From Brachybacterium sp. EE-P12 (GTDB taxonomy: Bacteria > Actinomycetota > Actinomycetes > Actinomycetales > Dermabacteraceae): 64,000 nt of DNA. The DNA lies in the NCBI RefSeq assembly GCF_003711805.1, contig NZ_QXCP01000006.1:124001-188000 (forward strand), written 5' to 3'. Below, piece by piece: positions 1 through 11,289 of this stretch (position 1 is the first letter of the stretch; each line of letters starts with the position of its first letter). The position numbers were made by a program, and so were the translations under genes. A model generated the notes under the pieces. It was not told the origin of the DNA, did no database searches, and saw nothing but the letters and a program-made list of their open reading frames with translations.

Positions 1-1
1 G

Positions 2-220
2 GTCGACGTCGACGCCCCGCGGGAGATCGCCTCGATGGCCCGCACCTCGGCGAAGGTCGCCCGCGACGTGGCGGCCTACCGCAGGGCGCGCAGCGAGGGC
101 ATCTCCGAGATGCTCGACCGCCTGCACGTCAGCCACCTGCTCACGCGCGGCGAGACCACGGTGGTGGACGACATGATCGCGATGCTGCGCTCCCGGGAGT
201 ACCGCCATGCCCGCGCCTGA
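2..220 (+). CDS. DUF58 family protein, C-terminal end (partial)
   Basis: Only the last 72 codons are in the window; the gene begins upstream. The tail is a helical, Arg-rich stretch (YRRARSEGISEMLDRL) followed by SHLLTRGETTVVDDMIAMLRSR, which resembles the end of DUF58 proteins, where a predicted Thr-rich strand precedes a final helix. DUF58 genes normally sit between a MoxR AAA+ ATPase and VWA-domain genes in Bat-type operons, and here the next genes are a small membrane protein and two VWA proteins. The following start codon (207) lies inside this gene, so the genes are probably co-translated. The family call rests on this short fragment plus context. Confidence 0.6.
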   Translation, partial: VDVDAPREIASMARTSAKVARDVAAYRRARSEGISEMLDRLHVSHLLTRGETTVVDDMIAMLRSREYRHARA

Positions 221-722
221 CCTGCTGCTGCGCCCCGCAGCGCGGCTCCTCGCCGAGCCCTCGCCCGCCGAGGTGATCGACCCGCCCCAGTACTCGATCG
301 CCTGGGTGATCCTCGCCGTGCTGTGCCTGCTCGTGATCGCCGCGCTGATCGTGGGGACGCTGCGGATCACCCGCGCGATCGAGAAGCGGATCGCCTACCG
401 CTCCCGCCCGAGCGACCTCGAGGCGCTCAAGGCGGAGTTCCTCCGCGCGGTCAACGACGTCGCCGACCGCCACGAGGCCGAGCAGCTCGAGGCCAGGGCC
501 GGGCACCATGAGCTCACCGGCGTGATGCGCCGTTTCGTCAAGCGCACCACCGGCCACGACGTGACCAGCCAGGACCTCGCCACCCTCCGCGCCGACGCCC
601 GCACCCGCGCCGTCGGCGAGCTGATAGCGGACCTGTACGAGCCGGACTTCGCGCTCGCCTCCGACCGGGAGCTGCGCGACTCGGTGCGCCGTGCACGGGA
701 GGTGATCCGGGCATGGTCATGA
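207..722 (+). CDS. single-pass membrane protein of the VWA/Bat operon
   Basis: A 171-residue protein with one clear membrane segment at about residues 31-53 (starting IAWVILAVLCLLVIAALIVG) followed by a soluble, charged, mostly helical C-terminal region. It occupies the slot of the small DUF4381-like membrane protein between DUF58 and the first VWA protein in MoxR/Bat operons, but I cannot assign that family from sequence. It overlaps the preceding gene by 14 bases and the next by 10 bases, which argues for translational coupling and a role in the same membrane complex. No enzymatic motif is visible. Confidence 0.72.
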   Translation: MPAPDLLLRPAARLLAEPSPAEVIDPPQYSIAWVILAVLCLLVIAALIVGTLRITRAIEKRIAYRSRPSDLEALKAEFLRAVNDVADRHEAEQLEARAGHHELTGVMRRFVKRTTGHDVTSQDLATLRADARTRAVGELIADLYEPDFALASDRELRDSVRRAREVIRAWS

Positions 723-1735
723 TCTTCTGGTGGGTCACCGGCCTGCTGCTGCTGGCCGGGATCGTGGTCTGGGCGATCACCTTCTGGAACCGTCGCTCGC
801 TGCGACGCTCCCCGGTGCTGATCGCGAACTCGCAGTACATGGATCGGATCCCGAGCTTCGTGCGGGCCCAGCGCACCGCCCGCGTGGTGCGGGCCGCGCA
901 GGTCGCCGTGGCCGTCGCCGCGGTGCTCGCCGCGTCCCTGCTCTCGGGCCGGATCGCGAGCGAGCGGATCGAGACCCCCGAGTTCGCCAGCCGCGACATC
1001 GTGCTGTGCCTGGACGTGTCCGGCTCGATGTACGAGTACGACACCGAGATCCTCGCGAAGTTCGCGGACATGGTCGAGACCTTCGAGGGGGAGCGGGTGG
1101 CGCTGTCGATCTTCAACTCGACCAGCCGCACCGTCTTCCCGCTGACCAACGACTACGACCTCATCGAGCGGGAGCTGCGCGAGGGCGCCGAGGCGATCGA
1201 CTTCGACGAGTTCGGGTACCGGCTCGGCAACCGCGACTATCCCGAGGAGAAGGTGCGCCAGTACGTGGAGTTCGTCGAGGGCACCAAGGGGATCCCCGAC
1301 GAGGCCTCGATCGTGCCCGACGGTCTCGCCTCCTGCGCGCAGGTCTTCGACCAGGCCGAGGCGGACCGCTCCCGCTCGATCATCTTCGCGACGGACAACG
1401 AGGTCAACGGCGAGCCCGTGTTCACCCTCGAGGAGGCGACCGGGCGCGTCGCCGACCGGGACATCGACCTGTACACCTTCTATCCCGGGGCGTACGAGTG
1501 CGGCCCGAGCTGCTTCGAGGAGCTGCAGACCGCCACCGAGGACCAGGACGGGGAGCTGTACGAGTCCTCGGACCCCGAGGCGATCCCCTCGATCATCGAC
1601 CGGATCCAGAAGAACCAGGCGGAGGTGCTCGGGGCGACGCCCACCGTGGTCCGCACCGACCATCCCGCCCTCGGCTTCGTGCTGACCTTCCTGTCCCTGG
1701 TGGGGATCCTCGTGCTGGGCTGGAGGGCGCGCTGA
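713..1735 (+). CDS. VWA domain membrane protein (BatA-like)
   Basis: A 340-residue protein with N-terminal membrane segments at about residues 5-24 and 60-78 and a C-terminal one near 320-336. This places a von Willebrand factor A domain between anchors, as in BatA proteins. The metal-ion-dependent adhesion site is intact: DVSGSM at residues 101-106, with further MIDAS-like elements in FNSTSRTVFPLTND and FATDNEVNG. Several cysteines occur within the domain (for example ECGPSC). BatA/BatB proteins partner with MoxR ATPases in assembly or stress tolerance at the membrane; the exact client is unknown. The start is the ATG at 713; an in-frame ATG follows at 719. Confidence 0.85.
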   Translation: MVMIFWWVTGLLLLAGIVVWAITFWNRRSLRRSPVLIANSQYMDRIPSFVRAQRTARVVRAAQVAVAVAAVLAASLLSGRIASERIETPEFASRDIVLCLDVSGSMYEYDTEILAKFADMVETFEGERVALSIFNSTSRTVFPLTNDYDLIERELREGAEAIDFDEFGYRLGNRDYPEEKVRQYVEFVEGTKGIPDEASIVPDGLASCAQVFDQAEADRSRSIIFATDNEVNGEPVFTLEEATGRVADRDIDLYTFYPGAYECGPSCFEELQTATEDQDGELYESSDPEAIPSIIDRIQKNQAEVLGATPTVVRTDHPALGFVLTFLSLVGILVLGWRAR

Positions 1736-2730
1736 TGCACCTCGAGCTGCTGATGCCGCTGTGGGCGATCATCCCTCTGTTCGGGGCGATGCTCGCCCTG
1801 TGCACGGTGATGCTGGTGCGCCGCCCCCGCCAGCGCGGCGCCTGGCTGCGCCGCACCCTCATGGTGCTGCTGCTGCTCGTGGTCGCGCTGCGCCCGGTGA
1901 CCCCGATCGAGGGCGAGCAGACCCAGCGGATGAACGCGAACGTGTTCTTCGTCGTGGATCGCACCGGCTCGATGAACGCCGAGGACTACGCCGGCGAGCA
2001 GCCCCGCCTGGACGGCGTGAAGGCGGACATGGCCCGGATCATGTCGATGACCGAGGGGGCGCGCTACTCGATCCTCTCCTTCGACTCCACCGCCACCAAG
2101 CAGCTGCCGCTGACCACCGACGCCGGCGCCGCAGCCGCCTGGATCGACACCCTGACCACCGAGCCGACCGCCTACTCGACCGGCTCGAACGTGGATCGTC
2201 CCCTGCAGACCCTGCTCCAGGAGATCTCCGAGGCCAAGCGCGAGGATCCCGACTCGAGCGTGCTCGTCTACGTCCTCTCCGACGGGGAGAACACCGACGG
2301 GCGGGACTCGGAGTCCTTCTCCCAGGCCGCCGGGTTCGTCGACGGCGGAGCAGTGCTCGGCTACGGCACGAGTGAGGGCGGGCCGATGAAGGCCCATGGC
2401 GGGCCCGAGGACGGCGAGTACATCACCGGCCCCGACGGAGCGCAGGGCCTCTCCATGATCGACGAGCAGCAGCTCGAGACGATCGCGGGCGAGCTGGGCG
2501 TGCCCTATCTGCACCGCACCGACCCCGAGGCCCCGATCGAGGGCACCATGGACGGCATCACCCTGCGACCCGTCCCGATCGAGTCGACGCGGGGCGTGGC
2601 GAGCTTCGACGACTGGTACTGGCTCGCCTCGATCCCGCTCGCCGCCCTGCTGATCTGGGAGCTGGGGGAGATGACCTACCGTCTGCCCCGACGGCTGGAC
2701 CGACACGACCTGCGAGGAGAACGGCCATGA
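1735..2730 (+). CDS. second VWA domain membrane protein (BatB-like)
   Basis: A 331-residue protein starting at an ATG that shares one base with the preceding stop (TGATG at 1733-1737). Two membrane segments lie near residues 8-28 and 40-53, and a C-terminal one near WYWLASIPLAALLIWEL. The VWA domain begins VFFVVDRTGSM, so the MIDAS reads DRTGS, with Thr in place of the first Ser of the canonical DxSxS; the downstream YVLSDGENTDG motif is typical. The paired BatA-like and BatB-like arrangement suggests the two VWA proteins act together at the membrane. Confidence 0.85.
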   Translation: MHLELLMPLWAIIPLFGAMLALCTVMLVRRPRQRGAWLRRTLMVLLLLVVALRPVTPIEGEQTQRMNANVFFVVDRTGSMNAEDYAGEQPRLDGVKADMARIMSMTEGARYSILSFDSTATKQLPLTTDAGAAAAWIDTLTTEPTAYSTGSNVDRPLQTLLQEISEAKREDPDSSVLVYVLSDGENTDGRDSESFSQAAGFVDGGAVLGYGTSEGGPMKAHGGPEDGEYITGPDGAQGLSMIDEQQLETIAGELGVPYLHRTDPEAPIEGTMDGITLRPVPIESTRGVASFDDWYWLASIPLAALLIWELGEMTYRLPRRLDRHDLRGERP

Positions 2731-3722
2731 GCACCTCCCTCGACGAGCGCCCCGGCGCCTCCGTGCCGCCGCCCGCTCCCGCCCGGGAGTCCCGCCGCCG
2801 CGCGAAGGACTTCGGCCTGGACGTGAAGCGGCTGCGGCGGGTGCGGATCATCGTCTTCGCGATCCTGGGCCTGCCGATCCTGGCCCTCGCCCTGCTCGCG
2901 GCGAAGTTCGTCTCCATGCCGATCGCGCAGGCCACCCACCTGGACGCCTACGGGGAGCAGGACTATCCCACCGCGATAGAGCGCCTGGCCCCGGTCGAGG
3001 TCGCGAACTGGTTCGAGCCCTATCTCCCGCACCTCTCCGAGGGCACGGCCCTGCTGCAGCAGGGCGAGGACGCGGCCGCGGAGGAGGAGCTGCGCGTGGC
3101 CCTGGACGAGTGGACCAGCCGCTCGGATCTCAACGCCCCGATGCACGCCCAGTGCAAGATCCTCAACAACCTCGCGATCTCGATCGAGCGCCAGGCCGAC
3201 GAGATCGAGGATCCGCAGGCCCGCGCCGACCGACTGTTCGAGGCCGAGGAGCTGCTGGCACCGTGCGCCGGCGGCGGAGGCGGCGGCGAGGGTGAGGGCG
3301 AGGGCGGAGGCTCCGGCGGCGGCGAGGGCCAGGACGAGGACGAGGACGAGAGCTCCGGCGGCGAGGACTCCGGCAACGAGGACTCCGAGACCACGGGCGA
3401 GAACGGCGAGCGCGTCGAGGAGAAGCGCCGCGAGGCCGATGAGGAGGCCGGCAACGACCCCGACGCCCGCGAGTCCGAGCAGGGCGAGGACGAGGGCGGC
3501 GAGGGCGACGAGGAGGGCGGCACCCCGCAGCAGCAGGATCCGGGCGACCCCTCGAGGAACGACCCCGAGGGCGACGGCCCCGACGAGGAGGCCCCCATCG
3601 ACGGCCCCTCGGAGGAGGACGACAAGGACGACGAGCTCGAGCAGCGCAACCGCGATGCCCAGGGCGGCGACGGCGGCGACGAGACCGGCGGCGCCCCGCA
3701 GGATCCGGAGCGTCCGTGGTGA
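2727..3722 (+). CDS. membrane-anchored protein with helical repeat region and long acidic tail
   Basis: A 331-residue protein. A basic N-terminal stretch (RRRAKDFGLDVKRLRRVR) precedes a membrane segment at about 41-62, predicting the rest outside the cell. Residues about 70-180 form a helical region with TPR-like spacing (EGTALLQQGEDAAAEEELRVALDEW), as in BatC/BatE-type genes at this operon position. From about residue 183 to the end the chain is low complexity: a Gly/Glu run, then Asp/Glu-rich sequence. The start overlaps the previous stop (ATGA), and the next gene starts inside the last codons. TPR assignment is by appearance and context only. Confidence 0.7.
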   Translation: MSTSLDERPGASVPPPAPARESRRRAKDFGLDVKRLRRVRIIVFAILGLPILALALLAAKFVSMPIAQATHLDAYGEQDYPTAIERLAPVEVANWFEPYLPHLSEGTALLQQGEDAAAEEELRVALDEWTSRSDLNAPMHAQCKILNNLAISIERQADEIEDPQARADRLFEAEELLAPCAGGGGGGEGEGEGGGSGGGEGQDEDEDESSGGEDSGNEDSETTGENGERVEEKRREADEEAGNDPDARESEQGEDEGGEGDEEGGTPQQQDPGDPSRNDPEGDGPDEEAPIDGPSEEDDKDDELEQRNRDAQGGDGGDETGGAPQDPERPW

Positions 3723-4903
3723 GCCCGGCCTGGGAGGAGCGCGCCTATCTCGACCACGCCGCGACGACCGTGCTGCGCCCCGCCGCGCGCGACGCCTTCC
3801 TCGAGGCCTCGCAGGCCTGGGGGAACCCCTCCTCCGTCCACACCGCGGGCCGCCGCGCCAGGGGCGTGCTCGACGAGGCGCTCTCGCGCATCGCGGAGCT
3901 GCTGGAGGTGCCCCGCAGCTGGCTGATCATGACCTCCGGCGGCACCGAGGCGGACAACCTCGCGCTGCGCGCCGTGCCGCTCGGCGTGCGCGCGAAGGAC
4001 CCTTCCCGCACTGCGGTCGCGGTCGCCGCGACCGACCATCCCGCCGTGCTCGCCACCGCCCGCGCCCTCGCCGCCGGCCCCGAGCCGCTCGAGGTGCGCG
4101 AGATGCCGGTCGATGAGCGCGGGGTGCTGCGGCCCGAGGGGGTCGAGGCGGCGCTCGCCGGCTCCCGCGCCTCCGTGCTCAGCGCGGCGCTGGTGAACAA
4201 CGAGACCGGCGCCGTCCAGGACTTCCCCGCGCTCGCCGCCGCGGCCCGCGCCCACGGCACCCTCGTCCACACCGACGCCGTCCAGGCGATCGGCCACGTC
4301 CCGCTGCCCACCGCGGACGTGGACCTCATGTCCCTGTCCGGGCACAAGCTCGGCGCGCCCGTCGGCGTCGGCGTGCTCGTGGCGCGCCCCGACGTGCCCT
4401 TCGCCCCGACCAGCACCGGCGGGGGGCAGCAGCGCGGGGTGCGCTCCGGCACCCTGGACGCCGCCCAGGCCGCGGCCTTCGCCGCCGCGCTCGGCGAGGC
4501 GCTCGACGAGCGCGAGCGGCGCGCCGCCGAGGTGCGGGGGCTCACCGCCCGGCTGCGCCGCGGCATCGCCGAGATCGACCCCGAGGTGCGCTTCACCCTG
4601 CCCGAGGACTCCCCGCAGTCCGGGCACATCCTCCACCTCGTCCACCCCGGCGCGGACAGCGATGCGCTGCTGTTCCTGCTGGACGAGCGGGGGATCGACG
4701 CCTCCGCCGGCTCCGCCTGCTCCGCCGGGGTGACCCAGGCCAGCCCCGTGCTCGCCGCGATGGGCGTCTCCGACGACGACTCCCGCGGCGCGCTGCGCCT
4801 CTCGCTGGGCTGGACCAGCACCCAGCGCGACGTGGATCTCCTGCTCGCCGCGCTGCCGGAGGCGCTCCGCCGGGCCCGCGCCGTCGGCTCCCTGCGACGC
4901 TGA
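3716..4903 (+). CDS. cysteine desulfurase (NifS/IscS family)
   Basis: PLP enzyme that removes sulfur from L-cysteine and passes it as persulfide to acceptors. The fold type I pattern is clear: LDHAATT near the N terminus, SGGTEADN around residues 74-81, the PLP lysine in SLSGHK (K211) and the sulfur-carrying cysteine in SAGSAC (C335). The GTG at 3716 overlaps the previous gene's stop; a second GTG at 3719 is also possible. The next gene is mnmA, so this enzyme probably feeds sulfur to tRNA 2-thiouridine formation, as in the iscS-trmU arrangement near ligA of mycobacteria. Length (395) is normal. Confidence 0.92.
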   Translation: MVSPAWEERAYLDHAATTVLRPAARDAFLEASQAWGNPSSVHTAGRRARGVLDEALSRIAELLEVPRSWLIMTSGGTEADNLALRAVPLGVRAKDPSRTAVAVAATDHPAVLATARALAAGPEPLEVREMPVDERGVLRPEGVEAALAGSRASVLSAALVNNETGAVQDFPALAAAARAHGTLVHTDAVQAIGHVPLPTADVDLMSLSGHKLGAPVGVGVLVARPDVPFAPTSTGGGQQRGVRSGTLDAAQAAAFAAALGEALDERERRAAEVRGLTARLRRGIAEIDPEVRFTLPEDSPQSGHILHLVHPGADSDALLFLLDERGIDASAGSACSAGVTQASPVLAAMGVSDDDSRGALRLSLGWTSTQRDVDLLLAALPEALRRARAVGSLRR

Positions 4904-4992
4904 GCACGGGCCCGAGGCCGGGTGCGAGCGCGGGCTCGGGCACGGGGCGCATCTCACGTCTCGCAGGGGCCGGGCCGCGGCCCCGACCTCCG

Positions 4993-4998
4993 TAGACT
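4993..4998 (+). promoter_or_regulatory. -10 box of the mnmA promoter (TAGACT)
   Basis: TAGACT matches the actinobacterial TAnnnT -10 element and sits in the 151-base gap before mnmA. The predicted start point near 5005 gives a leader of about 50 bases containing the GGAGGG ribosome binding site. No convincing -35 hexamer is seen. Confidence 0.5.
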
Positions 4999-5054
4999 CG
5001 TGGGGATGCGCCCGCCACGGCGGGCACGAGGACGCGACGGAGGGAAGGCGCACC

Positions 5055-6166
5055 ATGAAGGTGCTGGCGGCGATGAGCGGCGGCGTCGACTCGGCGGTCG
5101 CGGCCGCACGCGCGGCCGAGGCCGGCCACGAGGTCGTCGGCGTGCACATGGCCCTGTCGAAGAACCGCGACCAGACCCGCACCGGCTCTCGCGGCTGCTG
5201 CACCGTCGAGGACGCCTCCGACGCCCGCGTCGCCGCCGAGCGGATCGGCATCCCCTACTACGTCTGGGACCTCTCCGACGACTTCCACGACCTCGTCGTC
5301 GAGGACTTCCTCGCCGAGTACGCGGCCGGCCGCACCCCCAACCCGTGCGTGCGCTGCAACGAGCGGATCAAGTTCGCCTCCCTCCTCGAGCGCGCCACCG
5401 CCCTCGGCTTCGACGCCGTGTGCACCGGGCACTACGCCTCGATCCGCGCCGACGGCCCGGGCGGCGCCCCCTCCCTGCACCGCTCCCGCAACCAGGCCAA
5501 GGACCAGTCCTACGTGCTGGCCGTGATGGGCCCCGAGGCCGCCCGTCGCTCCCTCTTCCCCCTCGGCGAGGACGAGACGAAGGAGCAGGTGCGGGCCGAG
5601 GCCCGCGCCCGCGGCCTCGGCGTCTCCACCAAGCCCGACAGCTACGACATCTGCTTCGTCGCCGACGGCGACACCCGCGGCTTCCTCGAGCGGCACCTCG
5701 GCGAGGCGCCCGGCGAGGTCGTCGACGCCGACGGCACGGTGCTGGGCACGCACCGCGGCACGCACGGCTTCACCATCGGCCAGCGCCGCGGCCTCGGGAT
5801 CCAGCAGCCCGCCGCCGACGGCGCCCCCCGCTACGTCGTCGACATCGATCCCGCCTCCCGCCAGGTGGTGATCGGCGCGGCCGAGCTGCTCAGCCGCCGT
5901 GAGCTCGTCGCCACCGACGTGATCTCCTTCGAGCCGCTCGCGCCCGGCCAGGCCGTGCACGCCCAGATCCGCGCGCACGGCGAGGCAATGCCCGGGCGGA
6001 TCCTCGAGGTGCCTGAGGGCGCCGCCGCCCCCGGAACCGTGGGCACGCCCGACGGCGCGCTGCGCCTCGCGCTCGAGACCCCGGTGCGCGGCGTCGCGCC
6101 CGGCCAGACCCTCGTCCTCTACGACGGCGACCGCGTGCTCGCCGCCGCCACCCTGGAGCGTCGCCC

Positions 6167-6170
<4 letters not shown>
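5055..6170 (+). CDS. mnmA: tRNA 2-thiouridine synthetase MnmA (TrmU)
   Basis: ATP-dependent enzyme that thiolates U34 of Glu, Gln and Lys tRNAs with sulfur relayed from a cysteine desulfurase. The PP-loop SGGVDS lies at residues 8-13. The two catalytic cysteines are present: C101 in VRCNERIKF and C200 in SYDICF. The adenine-binding region TGHYASI is also conserved. The start is fixed by a good ribosome binding site (GACGGAGGG) and by the family N terminus MKVLAAMSGG. The last four bases overlap the next start codon. The adjacent cysteine desulfurase is its likely sulfur donor. Confidence 0.96.
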
Positions 6171-9900
<3,730 letters not shown>

Positions 9901-10029
9901 CCCGGCCCTGAGCGCAGCTGCCGTCCACGCCGCCGGGCGAGGACGAGCGGGCCGACGGTCTCGACACCGCTCACCCGTGATGGAAGGGTGCGTGATGCAC
10001 ATCGCACCCGACAGGAAGGCCGCTCGACC

Positions 10030-11277
10030 ATGAGCGCCCATCGTCCCGCACAGCAGTCCGACCCGACCACGACCTCTTATCCACCTGCGCCCCGCCTCGG
10101 GGTCGCCCGACGCACGCTGCTGCGCGGAGCCGGCCTGCTCGGCGCGGTCGCCGCGACCGGGACGGTGCTCGCTCCCGCCCAGGCCGCCCCCGCGCCCTCG
10201 ACGGTGGATCCGGCCGCCTTCCGGCTGACCGCCGACTACACGAAGTACACCGCACGGGTCGAAGCGCTGCTCGAGCAGGCCGGGCGGGCGAGCGTCAGCC
10301 AGGTGATGGACGACGCCAACCACGAGCGCACCCCCGCCACGGTGATCGACACCCAGGTCCATGGCTTCCGCTTCGCCACGAGCGACGAGAACGACCCCGA
10401 CGCCTTCCCGCAGGGGATCGCCACCAGCCGCGACGCGGTGGGCACCGCGGGGGACGGCCGCTACGACGGCCGTCAGGTGATCGCCGTCAGCTTCTACAAC
10501 AACTCCCCGAAGTCCAGCCGCATCAACCTCATCGACTGGGACGCGAACTATCCGAACAAGTATCGACGGATCCTGCTCGTCGAACCGACCGAGTCCGCGG
10601 AGGAGCCCAGCTTCCAGGACGTGGAGATCCATGCCGGCGGGATCGCCTGGTACGGGGACCTGCTCTACGTCGCGGACTCCGCCGCGAAGCCCGGCGGGAT
10701 GAGGGTGTTCGACATGAGCAAGATCCTCACCACGGACACCGGCGGCACGAAGGACCAGATCGGTCGGGTGGGCGACACCTTCTACGCGCACAACTATGCC
10801 TACGTCCTGCCGCAGGTCGGCACCATCTCCTCGGAGGTGGACGAGGGCACCGAGCCGTTGGTGTGGTCCACGATCTCGCTGGACCGTGTGACCCGCTCGA
10901 TCGTCATGACCGAGTACCGCTGCGATGACAGCTGCGACAACTACCCCACGGGCACCACCCGCGCGGTGCGCTTCGACTTCCAGGAGGGTGGTCCCACCTT
11001 CGCCAGGTCCACGACCGCGAGCGAGGCGCTCGAGGTGCCGCTGCACTTCCTCAACGGCGTCGGCTCCCACAACGGGCGCTGGTGGTTCAACAGCTCCCGC
11101 CACAAGACCCTGAGCTACTGGTCCGGCGAGGGAGCGCTCACCACCTATCCCTGGGTCTCCTGGGGACAGTCGATCAGCTACTGGGAGGACGCGGACGGCC
11201 CCGACCTCCTGTGGTCCCTCACCGAGGGCGAGGGCTTCCGTGCGGTCTTCGCCGTGAAGCAGGCCGGCTACAGCTGA
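10030..11277 (+). CDS. Tat-exported protein of unknown function, possible beta-propeller
   Basis: A 415-residue secreted protein. The N terminus carries a twin-arginine signal (RRTLLRGAGLLGAVAATG) ending in AQAAPA, so it is probably exported folded through Tat. The body is rich in aromatic and strand-forming segments (GGIAWYGDLLYVADSA, LHFLNGVGSHNGRWWF, PWVSWGQSISYWEDADGPDLLWSL) that look like blades of a propeller-type fold. I cannot name a family, and no catalytic motif is evident. It stands alone between ligA and a convergent recQ. An in-frame ATG at 9988 exists, but the Tat signal and an AGGAAGG site favour 10030. Confidence 0.72.
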   Translation: MSAHRPAQQSDPTTTSYPPAPRLGVARRTLLRGAGLLGAVAATGTVLAPAQAAPAPSTVDPAAFRLTADYTKYTARVEALLEQAGRASVSQVMDDANHERTPATVIDTQVHGFRFATSDENDPDAFPQGIATSRDAVGTAGDGRYDGRQVIAVSFYNNSPKSSRINLIDWDANYPNKYRRILLVEPTESAEEPSFQDVEIHAGGIAWYGDLLYVADSAAKPGGMRVFDMSKILTTDTGGTKDQIGRVGDTFYAHNYAYVLPQVGTISSEVDEGTEPLVWSTISLDRVTRSIVMTEYRCDDSCDNYPTGTTRAVRFDFQEGGPTFARSTTASEALEVPLHFLNGVGSHNGRWWFNSSRHKTLSYWSGEGALTTYPWVSWGQSISYWEDADGPDLLWSLTEGEGFRAVFAVKQAGYS

Positions 11278-11289
11278 CCGGCCTGCCGC

